Source: Saprospiraceae bacterium (GTDB lineage: Bacteria > Bacteroidota > Bacteroidia > Chitinophagales > Saprospiraceae). From it: a stretch of 64,000 nucleotides of DNA. The notes beneath the pieces are model-generated. The model was not told where the DNA came from. It did not search any database and saw only the letters and a list, made by a program, of their open reading frames with translations. The DNA lies in NCBI GenBank assembly GCA_013001595.1, contig JABDMH010000080.1, positions 1 through 64,000 of the forward strand. The letters run 5' to 3'. Below are positions 1 through 9,309 of this stretch, in pieces. Position numbers and translations under genes: made by a program. The first letter of the stretch is position 1. The number at the start of each line of letters is the position of its first letter.

Positions 1-421
1 TCCTCGATCCGAAGGCATTCTTGCTGCTTATATGAACCCTACCAGTGCTGTTGGGCAAGTTGCAATGACATCGCTTGCAGGAGAAATTGAAGCTGAAAGA
101 GGTAATCTGGATAAGGCCATAAAATTATTGTCTGAGGCTGTGGAGCTCGAAATGAATCTGGTCTACCAGGAGCCTTCGGCATGGCATTATCCGGTGAGAC
201 ATGCTTTAGGCGCCGTTTTATTGCAAGCTGGAAAAGCGGCTGAGGCCGAAGTAGTCTATCGCGCAGATCTGGAGAAACATCGAGTCAATGGATGGTCGCT
301 GTTTGGTCTTTATCAAAGCTTGATAGATCAAGGCGAAGTGAAGAAGGCAAAGAAAGTCAGGTCAAAATTTGAGGATGTCTGGCAGCATGCCGATGTGGCT
401 TTGACGGCATCAAGATTTTAA
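1..421 (+). CDS. TPR-containing protein, C-terminal part (cut by window edge)
   Basis: The frame is open from the first bases of the window, so only the last ~139 residues are present and the true start lies outside. The visible part has helix-turn-helix tetratricopeptide character: alternating A/G/L/Y positions in segments such as GNLDKAIKLLSEAVELE and GKAAEAEVVYRADLEKH, followed by a final segment with SLIDQGEVKKAKKVRSKFEDVW. This resembles the end of large TPR proteins that act as protein-interaction scaffolds. No catalytic domain is visible in the remaining part, so the function stays open. An in-frame ATG at 32 exists but is unlikely to be the real start because the upstream codons read as good protein. 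Confidence 0.7.
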   Translation, partial: PRSEGILAAYMNPTSAVGQVAMTSLAGEIEAERGNLDKAIKLLSEAVELEMNLVYQEPSAWHYPVRHALGAVLLQAGKAAEAEVVYRADLEKHRVNGWSLFGLYQSLIDQGEVKKAKKVRSKFEDVWQHADVALTASRF

Positions 422-659
422 TCTTTTAAGCATCTGAATTACTTTTTGCAGATAAATCAATTTTTTTGACCTAGCTGACTTCAGGTCTGACCAATGATTT
501 AATGAATGCCTAAGCAGATGAGTAAGGGAATGGCCGGTTTGCAGCACACAAATTCATGCATTGTCTTGATCACAAGCACTATATGGCAAAGATCTGCCCA
601 ACGGTGATAGGTTGTTGCTGTTGGATCGGGTTAGAAGACTACATGATCAAGAAAGTCAT

Positions 660-1334
660 TCACCCTTTCCTGCTCCCTCCAACCACCACTACAATCTCTC
701 CCCTGATCCTAGCCCGTTCCTCGGCCCAACTAACGAGCTCGATTAAACTACCCCTCACTACCTCCTCGTGCATCTTCGTGAGCTCGCGACAAAGGCAAGC
801 CGACCTTTCCGCACCACAGATGGTAGATAGCTCCCTAAGACAACGGTGAATTCGATGAGGGGATTCGTACAAAATGAAGGTGTCTTCCAGTGATGCCAAA
901 TATGCCAATCGTGTCTGTCTTCCCTTTTTATGTGGCAGAAATCCCTCAAAGAAGAAGTGATGGTTAGGTAAGCCTGATAGAATCAACGCCGGCACAAATG
1001 CAGTGGCCCCAGGCAAACACTGTACATTGACACCAGCATCGATACAGGCACGCACCAGTAAATAGCCTGGATCTGAAATACCAGGAGTGCCCGCATCTGT
1101 AATTAGGCCAGCACAGGCTCCTTCCTTTAACTCATCGACGATCTGGCTTGTAAGACGGTGTTCATTCTTAATATGATAAGACCGAAGTGAGACGGTTATA
1201 CCAAAATGCTTGAGTAGGCGACCAGAAACTCTGGTATCTTCTGCTAGAAGAAAGTCCACTTGCTTTAACTGTTCGATTGCACGTACGCTGATGTCGCCTA
1301 AATTTCCAATGGGAGTAGGTATGATGGTAAGCAT
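660..1334 (-). CDS. rsmI: 16S rRNA (cytidine1402-2'-O)-methyltransferase RsmI
   Basis: SAM-dependent enzyme of the tetrapyrrole methylase fold that methylates the ribose of C1402 in the decoding centre of 16S rRNA. The N-terminus IIPTPIGNLGDISVRAI and the following LAEDTRVSGRLL are family hallmarks, as are SYHIKNEHR, the loop LITDAGTPGISDPGY, and LPGATAFVPALILSGLP. Length of 224 residues matches the family. It starts with ATG at 1334, two bases after the stop of pssA, so the two genes are probably co-transcribed. Nothing looks broken. Confidence 0.95.
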   Translation of the reverse strand: MLTIIPTPIGNLGDISVRAIEQLKQVDFLLAEDTRVSGRLLKHFGITVSLRSYHIKNEHRLTSQIVDELKEGACAGLITDAGTPGISDPGYLLVRACIDAGVNVQCLPGATAFVPALILSGLPNHHFFFEGFLPHKKGRQTRLAYLASLEDTFILYESPHRIHRCLRELSTICGAERSACLCRELTKMHEEVVRGSLIELVSWAEERARIRGEIVVVVGGSRKG

Positions 1335-1336
1335 AC

Positions 1337-2047
1337 TTAGGACGCTGGTCTAATGGAAAAGTGAAGTAGGGATAGAAATACGTATAAGACGATGGCCAGA
1401 CTAATGGATGCCTCCCTTAAAAGAAGGACCAGTATAATGACCAGGATGATGTAAATCCATTGAACCTGTTGTCCCGTCCAAGTTAGAGTCTTGAATTTAA
1501 ACCAGAAATGAGGGAGGGTAGAAACCATGAGGTAACAAAACATGACTAAACTCAAAAGTAGTACCACAGGGTTTATAAAGATGTGCGCACATTGGGTGCA
1601 AGATGATGCATTTGCCACTAGGTAAAGTCCAGTGAAATAGACAGCTGCGGCAGGTATGGGTAGGCCAGAAAAGGAATCTCCAGATCCAGCTTCAATATTA
1701 AACCGGGCTAACCGATAAGCGCCAAATAGTGGGAATATGAAAGCTGTATAAGGCAAGATATCACCAATAGGCCCATCGAATGCATCAACTTGATGCAGCA
1801 TTTGGTACAACATCATGCCCGGCACCACGCCAAATGAAACTACGTCAGATAGGCTATCCAGTTGGATACCGATTGGCTGGTTCATATGCAATAAACGAGC
1901 TACTAATCCGTCAAGGAAATCAGCCAATAGACAAATACCTACACAGATGACAGCAGCTAAAGGGCGATCGGAAAAGATGAAGACAATGCCCAAGCACCCC
2001 GAAAACAGATTGGAAAGTGTAAGTAAGTTGGGTAGAAAGCGAACCAT
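1337..2047 (-). CDS. pssA: CDP-diacylglycerol--serine O-phosphatidyltransferase
   Basis: Integral membrane CDP-alcohol phosphotransferase making phosphatidylserine from CDP-diacylglycerol and L-serine, the first step to phosphatidylethanolamine. The catalytic signature D-x2-D-G-x2-A-R-x8-G-x3-D-x3-D is complete (DFLDGLVAR, then G and the two Asp of LDSLSD at about residues 45-70). The N-terminus VRFLPNLLTLSNLFSGCLG is typical. Several hydrophobic segments follow. The open frame extends two codons further to a TTG, but ATG at 2047 gives the normal N-terminus. Length about 236 residues, as expected. First gene of a pssA-rsmI pair. Confidence 0.93.
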   Translation of the reverse strand: MVRFLPNLLTLSNLFSGCLGIVFIFSDRPLAAVICVGICLLADFLDGLVARLLHMNQPIGIQLDSLSDVVSFGVVPGMMLYQMLHQVDAFDGPIGDILPYTAFIFPLFGAYRLARFNIEAGSGDSFSGLPIPAAAVYFTGLYLVANASSCTQCAHIFINPVVLLLSLVMFCYLMVSTLPHFWFKFKTLTWTGQQVQWIYIILVIILVLLLREASISLAIVLYVFLSLLHFSIRPAS

Positions 2048-2513
2048 GCCCAAAGCTATTAATTATCTGTATCTCTATGAAGTATCCATCAGATGCCACA
2101 GAGCCAATGACTATCTGCTAGACTTGGACAACGGTTTGGCCTTTTTGACGGTCTATAACTATAGTAGTGAGCTCTCTCCGGAAAGAGCCATTTTTGATTT
2201 GGCGACCGTTCGGAGAGCGCTCACCAGTGTACCGACTGGTAAATAACTACGCATTTTGGCATATTCTTTTGCACCAACTCATCATCACCAAAATCCGCAC
2301 TTAGCAAAGGCTATGCTCGGTATTGTTTCTACCGACGCTTCGGCCGGCATAGAGATTCGACCTGGCACAAAATAACTATCCCACACTGTAGATTTACTTA
2401 CAAGACGGTACGCAAGAGCTTTAATGCGCTATCGTAAATATTCGTTAAGGTCACTTGTTTAGTAAAACTGGTTTGCGAGAGCGATCGTTATCTTTAGGCG
2501 TTAATTACACTTC
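2048..2513. other. 466-base divergent intergenic region with a stem-loop
   Basis: Lies between the minus-strand pssA and the plus-strand T9SS gene, so it should hold both promoters. No convincing gene is visible. A stem-loop occupies about 2311-2352: TCGGTA pairs with TACCGA across a 7-base loop, and an outer CTATG/CATAG pair brackets it. TATCTTTAG near 2492 is one mismatch from the Bacteroidota -7 element TAnnTTTG and could serve the gene starting at 2514. No good -33 TTG sits at the right distance. Confidence 0.45.
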
Positions 2514-5500
2514 ATGCGTTTACCTTTACTAGGTCTCATGCTAATGATGGCAATTGGTTTGTTTGCCCAGCCAGGTAATGACGAATGCATTGATGCCATT
2601 GAACTAACCAATATCGCCAATTGGTGCTCAGATCCAGCAGAATTTGGCACCGCCGGATCATCCATCTCGGTACAGGATCAACCCAGGTGCTTTGGCGCTG
2701 GAGACGGAGACGTTTGGTTTAGGTTTTTTTCGATCTCGACCAACTTAAATATTAGGGTGATCGGAGATATTGTCGATATCTATGGCGTAACGGAATTTTC
2801 CAAAGGCACACTGAGAGAACCTAGACTTGCATTGTACGGTGGATCCTGTGATGCATTGACATTATTGACTTGCGATCAAGATGATGGTGACCACATCTCA
2901 GAAATTTATGCAGAGAACGTCGTGCCCAACAGTGAGTATTATCTAAGGATCAGTGGTGCGTCTCCAGGGACATTTCAACTTTGTATTAGTTCATTCAACC
3001 TAGTACCTGAACCCAACTCAGATTGTGGAAGCGGAGTGGTACTTTGTGATAAATCGTCTTTTTTTGTACCGAATATCAGTGGCGATGGAGAAGACGGCAA
3101 TGAGGTCAACACTTCCTGTCTCACATCTGAAGATAATTCTGCTTGGTACAAGTGGGTGGCTGGGAAGTCGGGCTCCCTTGGATTTGTAATTACACCCAAC
3201 AACCCCGGTGACGACATTGACTTTGCCGTGTATGAGCTCCCTAACGGCATCAGTGATTGTGGAGACAAGATTGAATTGCGCTGCATGGCCTCCGGAGCAA
3301 ATGGTAATGTTGAGATATTTGGAGGTTTTGTGGCAGATCCATTTGTCGAGTGGGATGAATGCACAGGTCCCACGGGGTTGCGCATCGGAGACCCAGATGC
3401 CACGGAAGCTCCAGGATGCAATACAGGGGTCGACAATAACTTCGTATCTGCTATTGAATTGGTGGAGGGCAGGGCCTATGCTCTGGTAGTACTTAATTTT
3501 AGTGCTTCTGGACACGGGTTTTCGCTAGACTTCGGAGGTACGGGAGAATTTCTTGGACCGCAAGCTGATTTTAGTACCGACGATCCAGATGGGACGATCT
3601 GCTTCAATGAGCCTGTCTTTTTCTTTGATGAATCGACTTTTGGTGACCTTGCCATCACTCAATGGGATTGGAATTTTGGAGAGAATGCAGTGCCTCAAAC
3701 AGCTTCAGGAATTGGGCCGCATCAAGTGCGTTATACGGGCGGTGGAATAAAGTCAATCGCATTGACCGTAGAGAGTGAGACTGGATGTTTAGTGACTAAC
3801 ATTGGAACACTCATCGTGGAAGAACCATTCAACATTAAGGCTGATGTAGTACACCAAAGTTGCCCAGAAGTCATTGATGGCACCATAGCGCTAGATATAG
3901 AAAGTGGCAGTGCCGTTACCAGCATCCTATGGAGCAACGGTCAGACAGGCCGAGTAATTTCTGAATTGATGCCCGGTCTTTATGAGGCTACCATTTCCAA
4001 TTTTAATGGTTGCGATACGTTATTACAATTTGAAGTCGAAGCGCCCCTACCACTGGAGATAAACAACATTATCACCAGGCCTAGTTGTGGTGGTAATGAC
4101 GATGGAAGCATAGCCCTAGAAGTGGAAGGTCAGGCCCCTCCATTTCTTTTTGACTTCGACGATGGAAATGGATTTCGACTAAACAATACGAGATCTGGCC
4201 TAGTTGCAGGTATTTATGACGTTACGATTCAAGACAATAGTGGTTGTACCACCGAAGTCTCCGTTTTACTAGGTGAGATAAATGTAGAGTTGGATCCTAC
4301 GTATAGTCCAACACGACCACCGACCTGCTTTGGGTTTAACGATGGTCAGATCGAAGTCAGGGTGGTGGGAGGTGATCTAGGTTATGCTTATGATTGGAAT
4401 GTCGATGGAAACTATGTTCCAGATAGCATCTATACGCCGGTGGGTGCTGGTACGATGCTACTTAGAATCAGGGATCAAGCAAATTGTGTAGGATTCCTCG
4501 CTTTCGAAGTTGAGCAACCTGATGAACTGCAGGTATTTTTGGATACTGTCAATATCTCCTGTTTTGCAGCTGCTGATGGCAGCATTGAGCCAACTGTTAC
4601 GGGTGGCACTGAAGCGTATGATTTCACTTGGAGTAATGGAACAAAGGATCGTGTGGCTGTCGCATTGGATGTAGGGGAGTACAGTGTGACTGTGAGAGAT
4701 CAAAACGGTTGTCAGACCACGGCCAATGCATTTGTTGCGGAGCCGCCATTATTGGATGTGCTGATAGATAGTACCCGAGATGTGCTGTGTTTTGGCGATC
4801 GAAGTGGGCAGGTTTTTGTCAGTGCCAATGGTGGAAATGCGCCGTTTTCCATTGCTGTTGATGGGGGTAACTTCCTAGACGAGCGGAATTTTACCGGCTT
4901 GGCTGCAGGAGCGCATATCATTACCGTAAGAGATGGGCGTGGTTGCACCATTGATCGCAGTTTTCAAATTCTTCAGCCAGAACCGCTTATTGTGGAGGCG
5001 GGACAAGACACCACGATAGATATAGGGTTTGTTGCTCAACTGCTGGCCACTCATGAGCCCTTGGGAAAACCAGTAAGCTATCAATGGTCGCCACCGACCG
5101 ATTGCAATTGTCCGGTGCCCCAGGTAAAGCCTGTTCGTACGACAACCTACGAAGTGACCATCCTTGATGATGACGGTTGCTCAGTCAGCGATTCTGTTAC
5201 TGTCTTTGTATTTCTCAACCGACCAGTTTTTATTCCAAATTCAATCACACCAAATGAAGATGGTTTTAATGATCGGTTGGCAGTTTATGGGGGGAATGCT
5301 GTGGCTCAAAATGGGGTCAAGAAGTTACAGATCTTTGATCGGTGGGGAGAAATGGTATGGGAAGGTAAAAACTTGCCCCTTAATGATGAAACTGTTGGAT
5401 GGGACGGTACCTATAGAGGGAGGCCACTTAACCCAGGTGTGTTTGTCTATCTCGCCGAAGTACAGTTTCTTGATGATTCAATCCTTACCTTTGAAGGTAA

Positions 5501-5519
5501 CATCACTCTGGTCAGATGA
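2514..5519 (+). CDS. T9SS-exported protein with SprB-like repeats, PKD domain and gliding-motility C-terminal domain
   Basis: A 1001-residue secreted protein. A signal peptide is followed by the cleavage region FAQ (residues 1-19). Residues ~20-340 contain two lectin- or jelly-roll-like segments rich in W/F/G and acidic residues. A PKD-type domain (DFSTDDPDGTICFNEP, then TQWDWNFG) lies near 350-430. Several SprB-like repeats follow at ~440-850, each with a Cys, a GS[I/V] stretch and a G-x-Y-x-V-T-I/V-x-D-x-x-G-C ending. The C-terminus (~905-1001), with FIPNSITPNEDGFNDRL, IFDRWGEMVWE and W-DG-Y-G, is the CHU_C / type B T9SS sorting domain. Such proteins are surface adhesins exported by the type IX secretion system. 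Its stop overlaps the lptC start by four bases (ATGA), so the two are translationally coupled. Confidence 0.9.
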   Translation: MRLPLLGLMLMMAIGLFAQPGNDECIDAIELTNIANWCSDPAEFGTAGSSISVQDQPRCFGAGDGDVWFRFFSISTNLNIRVIGDIVDIYGVTEFSKGTLREPRLALYGGSCDALTLLTCDQDDGDHISEIYAENVVPNSEYYLRISGASPGTFQLCISSFNLVPEPNSDCGSGVVLCDKSSFFVPNISGDGEDGNEVNTSCLTSEDNSAWYKWVAGKSGSLGFVITPNNPGDDIDFAVYELPNGISDCGDKIELRCMASGANGNVEIFGGFVADPFVEWDECTGPTGLRIGDPDATEAPGCNTGVDNNFVSAIELVEGRAYALVVLNFSASGHGFSLDFGGTGEFLGPQADFSTDDPDGTICFNEPVFFFDESTFGDLAITQWDWNFGENAVPQTASGIGPHQVRYTGGGIKSIALTVESETGCLVTNIGTLIVEEPFNIKADVVHQSCPEVIDGTIALDIESGSAVTSILWSNGQTGRVISELMPGLYEATISNFNGCDTLLQFEVEAPLPLEINNIITRPSCGGNDDGSIALEVEGQAPPFLFDFDDGNGFRLNNTRSGLVAGIYDVTIQDNSGCTTEVSVLLGEINVELDPTYSPTRPPTCFGFNDGQIEVRVVGGDLGYAYDWNVDGNYVPDSIYTPVGAGTMLLRIRDQANCVGFLAFEVEQPDELQVFLDTVNISCFAAADGSIEPTVTGGTEAYDFTWSNGTKDRVAVALDVGEYSVTVRDQNGCQTTANAFVAEPPLLDVLIDSTRDVLCFGDRSGQVFVSANGGNAPFSIAVDGGNFLDERNFTGLAAGAHIITVRDGRGCTIDRSFQILQPEPLIVEAGQDTTIDIGFVAQLLATHEPLGKPVSYQWSPPTDCNCPVPQVKPVRTTTYEVTILDDDGCSVSDSVTVFVFLNRPVFIPNSITPNEDGFNDRLAVYGGNAVAQNGVKKLQIFDRWGEMVWEGKNLPLNDETVGWDGTYRGRPLNPGVFVYLAEVQFLDDSILTFEGNITLVR

Positions 5520-6076
5520 TTCGCCTTTTTTATCTACTCTTTTGTCTTCCTATGGTGATCATGGGTTGTGAAAATGACATTGCTGCAGTTAATGAGCTGT
5601 TCCGTGCTTTTGAACCTGGGGTGGAAATTGCCACGGATATTGACATGCTTTATAGTGATTCTGCGCTAGTAAGGGTACGTGTACAAGGCCCCACTTTGGT
5701 GAGACACTTGGATAAGGTCAAACCGCATGATGAGTTTCCCGATGGATTACATGTCGATTTTATGGAAATAGATGGAACTATAAGCAGTACACTCGATGCC
5801 GAACATGGAGATCGGTTTACCCGAGACAAAAAAGTGATCGTTCGTGACAATGTCGTACTACAGAATACCAAAGGAGAGAAACTTGAGACAAATGAACTGA
5901 TCTGGGATGAACTGAAAGGAGAAGTATACACGGACCGGTTTGTGCGTATCACCAAGCCTGACGAAATAATTCTAGCATATGGGTTTAGGGCCAATCAGTC
6001 GTTCACAGAATATGAACTATTGAAAGTGGTAGCCAAGCTCAAAGCCGATGAATTTCAGGAAGAGCTCAAGAACTAG
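5516..6076 (+). CDS. lptC: LPS export periplasmic lipoprotein LptC
   Basis: Part of the Lpt bridge that carries lipopolysaccharide from the inner to the outer membrane. The N-terminus MIRLFYLLFCLPMVIMGC carries a lipobox with Cys18, so it is probably an acylated protein. The rest matches the LptC/OstA-like beta-jellyroll of Bacteroidota: TDIDMLYSDSALVRVRVQGP, FPDGLHVDFME, then VRDNVVLQNTKGEKLETNEL and YTDRFVRITKPDEII, and a C-terminal AYGFRANQSFTEYEL. At 186 residues it has the usual length. Start ATG overlaps the upstream stop as ATGA. A CNNM gene follows 61 bases downstream, an arrangement seen in this phylum. Confidence 0.87.
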   Translation: MIRLFYLLFCLPMVIMGCENDIAAVNELFRAFEPGVEIATDIDMLYSDSALVRVRVQGPTLVRHLDKVKPHDEFPDGLHVDFMEIDGTISSTLDAEHGDRFTRDKKVIVRDNVVLQNTKGEKLETNELIWDELKGEVYTDRFVRITKPDEIILAYGFRANQSFTEYELLKVVAKLKADEFQEELKN

Positions 6077-6097
6077 TACTTTTACTACGGGCTGATC

Positions 6098-6110
6098 GGT
6101 CATGATGACC
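6098..6110. promoter_or_regulatory. 13-base perfect palindrome before the CNNM gene
   Basis: GGTCATGATGACC is a perfect inverted repeat of 6-base arms around one central base, located 28 bases upstream of the ATG at 6138. The one-base centre makes an RNA hairpin unlikely, so a dimeric-protein binding site is the more natural reading. It could also be chance. Confidence 0.25.
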
Positions 6111-6137
6111 CATAATTTTAGCCTTTACAGATAGCAC

Positions 6138-7400
6138 ATGGCTTCATTGATTTTTTTCATTGTCTTTTTTCTCATCCTTTCCGCTTTTTTCTCCGGTTCT
6201 GAAATCGCATACATTTCTGCAAATAAAATTCGCATCGAACTACTTAAAGAACAAGGAAAACTCAGGGGTAAGGTGTTAGATGGGTTTTACCAAAAACCGC
6301 AGAAATTTCTCGGGACGATGCTGGTGGGTAATAACATCGCCCTAGTCGTTTTTACCGCCTTAATGAAAAATCTATTGCTGCCCTACACCACACCCGTATT
6401 TCCTGGTACTATAGGGCAGTCGATCGCAATGACCCTTTTAATCACCATTGTTGTATTGATATTCGGTGAATTTTTGCCAAAAACGATTTTCCGGGTATAT
6501 GCTACGAAGATGTTGAGTCTGTTGGCTTTGCCTCTGGAGTTTTTTCGAGTCATACTGTCTATACCTACCTGGCTAATGACTCGCCTGTCGGCCCAGATAT
6601 TGAAAGTATTCTTTAAGCAGGACAGTGAAAAAACCAGCAAACCTTTTACTCGAATAGATTTAGAGCACTTCTTACAGGATACCTTTGATGGCGACATGGA
6701 CGATGAGATCGATACTGATATATTCAAGAATGCATTGCGACTAAAGGAGACTAAAGTTCGAGATTGTATGGTGCCGAGAAATGAAATTATTGCCATCGAC
6801 CAGGCTACCAAAATGCCGGAATTAATCGACCTCTTTCACGAGTCAAAACTATCGAGAATTTTAACGTATGACGGTGATATAGATAAAGTGAATGGCTACA
6901 TACATCATCAACAACTCCTAAAATACCCGAAAAAAATCAAGTCGGTAGTGCTTGATATTCCATTTGTGCCGGAAGCGATGAATGTGCAGGATGTGATGAA
7001 CCAGTTTTTCAAAACAGAAAAGAATATTGCTTGTGTAGTAGATGAATATGGGGGTACTGCGGGTGTCATAACCTTGGAAGATATTCTAGAGGAGATATTT
7101 GGTGAAATAGAAGATGAACATGATCAGGAAGATTATATTGAGCAAGAACTTGGAGACTATGAATGGAGGTTTTCTGGTCGCCTTGAACTGGACTATTTAA
7201 ATGAAAAGTACGATGGCATTGATTTTCCCGAGGGTGATTACAATACCCTATCGGGCTACCTCGTGATGACTACGGCCAGCATACCCGAAGAAGGCACTAC
7301 CCTGGATCTAGATGGTTACCAATTTGTACTGGAACACGTGAGTAATACCAGAATAGAAACTGTGCGTATCATTAAGGTAGCGGAACAAGACAATGAATAA
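6138..7400 (+). CDS. CNNM/CBS-domain membrane protein (hemolysin C/CorC family)
   Basis: A 420-residue inner-membrane protein of the family formerly called hemolysins, related to magnesium/cobalt efflux CNNM proteins and to the GldE accessory protein of gliding motility. Order: DUF21/CNNM transmembrane domain (residues ~1-190, starting SLIFFIVFFLILSAFFSGSEIA, with VLIFGEFLPKT), a CBS pair (~205-330, VRDCMVPRNEIIAID and VDEYGGTAGVITLEDILEEI), and a C-terminal CorC_HlyC domain (~345-415, WRFSGRLELDYLNE, LSGYLV). All hallmarks are intact. It follows lptC on the same strand and ends 13 bases before a convergent gene. Whether it moves Mg2+ or supports gliding cannot be told from sequence. Confidence 0.88.
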   Translation: MASLIFFIVFFLILSAFFSGSEIAYISANKIRIELLKEQGKLRGKVLDGFYQKPQKFLGTMLVGNNIALVVFTALMKNLLLPYTTPVFPGTIGQSIAMTLLITIVVLIFGEFLPKTIFRVYATKMLSLLALPLEFFRVILSIPTWLMTRLSAQILKVFFKQDSEKTSKPFTRIDLEHFLQDTFDGDMDDEIDTDIFKNALRLKETKVRDCMVPRNEIIAIDQATKMPELIDLFHESKLSRILTYDGDIDKVNGYIHHQQLLKYPKKIKSVVLDIPFVPEAMNVQDVMNQFFKTEKNIACVVDEYGGTAGVITLEDILEEIFGEIEDEHDQEDYIEQELGDYEWRFSGRLELDYLNEKYDGIDFPEGDYNTLSGYLVMTTASIPEEGTTLDLDGYQFVLEHVSNTRIETVRIIKVAEQDNE

Positions 7401-7413
7401 GAGATGGCCGGTC

Positions 7414-9150
7414 TTATTGTAAGATTACTTTTTGGCTAAGGATGGATGTGCTGTTGATCGCTGTGGCCTTTAGAAAATATATACCCCTTGCTAATTCACT
7501 CACCCGAAGTGAACCTGTAGAAGCCCCGGTATGGTGAGCATAATCCACGACAATGTTGCCATGCAAGTTGATGAGTTGAAAATGCCATAGACCATGTGGC
7601 AAATCAAAATAGATTTCTGAAGTCACTGGATTGGGATGAATCTTCAAGAGCTTCGATGCTACATTCATGTTTGAAGTTGTGTTGGGAGCAGCGATATTGC
7701 CATTGCGTAGATTGTTTCCCTTATAGGTGGGCCACCATACACGCTCAGGATTTATCGGTACATGCAAGTTGTAGACATATAAGAAGGTAGTGTCTGGTTC
7801 ATTGCTGGGATGTTCGGTGTAGCTCAATACGACAAGGTCCATCTGGTCATCCCCATCTACATCTCCGATGGTAGCTCCATTCAAAAAGGTGAGACCACGA
7901 GTGCGCAATGGAAATCCAGCTACTTCGCCAGTTCCATCAAGTTCATATGCATGTAGGAAACCGTTATCCAAGCTATCAAATAGATTGCTGGAGAATAGAA
8001 TTTCTGGTTGCAGATCACCATCGATATCCGCTACAGTAGTGATGCCTTCGTGCCCTCCTTCTTTGACGATTGGAAATCCATCGGCCATATCTCCGTCACT
8101 GGTCCAGGCATACAACACATCGCTGACACCATTGGAAATGGGACGTGCGGTAAAGATGAAGTCATCACCATTATGGTTGATGACCGTAGGGGTATGAAAT
8201 GTCCACCGCCCCTGCGGCACTGGCTTCTGCCAATTGGTCAAGTATTGTCCTTCACCATCACGCACAAAAAACTCGGGCTGATCACCGTGTCCTTCACCAA
8301 TCACATCCATTTTTCCATCTCGGTTCAAGTCATATAATATGGGGGACTGAAAGCTGAACTTGGTCATGCCATTGCCCACAGGCCAACCTGTTTTTTCTTG
8401 GGCTCTGTGATCAAAGGCATAGATTTCTCTTGTGGAAGCGATGATAATCTCAGGTTTAGCATCGCCATCAATATCTCCAACGCTGGGTGTAACGGCAGGG
8501 ATGTTGGGTAGGATGATCGGCCACTCGTCATTGGTGAGGGTCCCGTCAGCTTCCAACACATATACATGACCCCATGATCGTTCAAGGTCAGCACAAATGA
8601 TTTCTAAAAGATCATCTTGATCGACGTCGGCAAGGGCCGGAGATGACAGCATCCACCGTCCATCGAAAGTTATGGGCCACCCCTCTCGGTCAATCCCATC
8701 TGCTCGCATGGTGTAGATCTGCCCAGGTTCATCATTATATCCCGTAGATACCACGATATCCAATGATCCATCACGGTCTAGGTCTCCTACCGCAGCAGGA
8801 AATCGCATTAATCCGGACAATTGCCGAGACCACCAAACAGAAGTATCTCGCAATACATACAGCATATTGCCGGAGCCAACGATGATTTCATCAGCTCCGT
8901 CAGCATCAAGATCAGCTAAAGTTGTGTTGCGAAAATTCTTGAAAAAGGGATCCGCCGGAAACATTTTAGGGTACCCAGGCATGATCTTCAACTGGGTAGT
9001 ATCACGAGTAAATTTCTTGAAACCTAGTTCCGTAGCATCAACCTCGTGCCATTGTATAAGTCCTTGACTATTTAGAGTTGCACTACGATATTGGGCTTGG
9101 CCTATCGAGTAGGATAGAAATAATAGTAAGGTCAGAAGCCAACGATTCAT
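7414..9150 (-). CDS. FG-GAP/VCBS repeat protein with T9SS type A sorting domain
   Basis: Secreted beta-propeller protein of about 578 residues. I place the start at ATG 9150, where a signal peptide begins (MNRWLLTLLLFLSYSIGQAQ); the open frame runs 20 codons further but those codons look like leader. Residues ~60-470 contain repeated FG-GAP units with calcium-loop character such as DLDADGADEIIVG, DLDRDGSLDIVVS, DIDGDAKPEIII and DVDGDDQMDLVVLS. The C-terminal ~80 residues (KIHPNPVTSEIYFDL, then a GIYFLKA ending) are a type A sorting domain for the type IX system. The protein should therefore be surface-exposed or released. Ligand unknown. Convergent with the CNNM gene. Confidence 0.87.
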   Translation of the reverse strand: MNRWLLTLLLFLSYSIGQAQYRSATLNSQGLIQWHEVDATELGFKKFTRDTTQLKIMPGYPKMFPADPFFKNFRNTTLADLDADGADEIIVGSGNMLYVLRDTSVWWSRQLSGLMRFPAAVGDLDRDGSLDIVVSTGYNDEPGQIYTMRADGIDREGWPITFDGRWMLSSPALADVDQDDLLEIICADLERSWGHVYVLEADGTLTNDEWPIILPNIPAVTPSVGDIDGDAKPEIIIASTREIYAFDHRAQEKTGWPVGNGMTKFSFQSPILYDLNRDGKMDVIGEGHGDQPEFFVRDGEGQYLTNWQKPVPQGRWTFHTPTVINHNGDDFIFTARPISNGVSDVLYAWTSDGDMADGFPIVKEGGHEGITTVADIDGDLQPEILFSSNLFDSLDNGFLHAYELDGTGEVAGFPLRTRGLTFLNGATIGDVDGDDQMDLVVLSYTEHPSNEPDTTFLYVYNLHVPINPERVWWPTYKGNNLRNGNIAAPNTTSNMNVASKLLKIHPNPVTSEIYFDLPHGLWHFQLINLHGNIVVDYAHHTGASTGSLRVSELARGIYFLKATAINSTSILSQKVILQ

Positions 9151-9309
9151 ATAGGCAATGGATTCGCCGTTGCTGCTTTTGGATTCTAATCCTGGAAAGT
9201 TAGCAACCATTCATTGCTAATATAGGATTAGTCTGCACGAATCGCCCTGAGGAAAACGCAATTTTGCTACTATTGCAATAGCTGAGACTTCAATTTATAC
9301 AATACAAGG

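Noticed and set aside
1815-2246. 143-codon plus-strand frame across pssA and the intergenic region
   Set aside because: Most of it is antisense to the conserved pssA; the extension after 2047 has no recognisable feature.
2311-2352. Stem-loop as a terminator or riboswitch
   Set aside because: No T run follows, and no match to a known riboswitch core is visible; kept only as a structural note.
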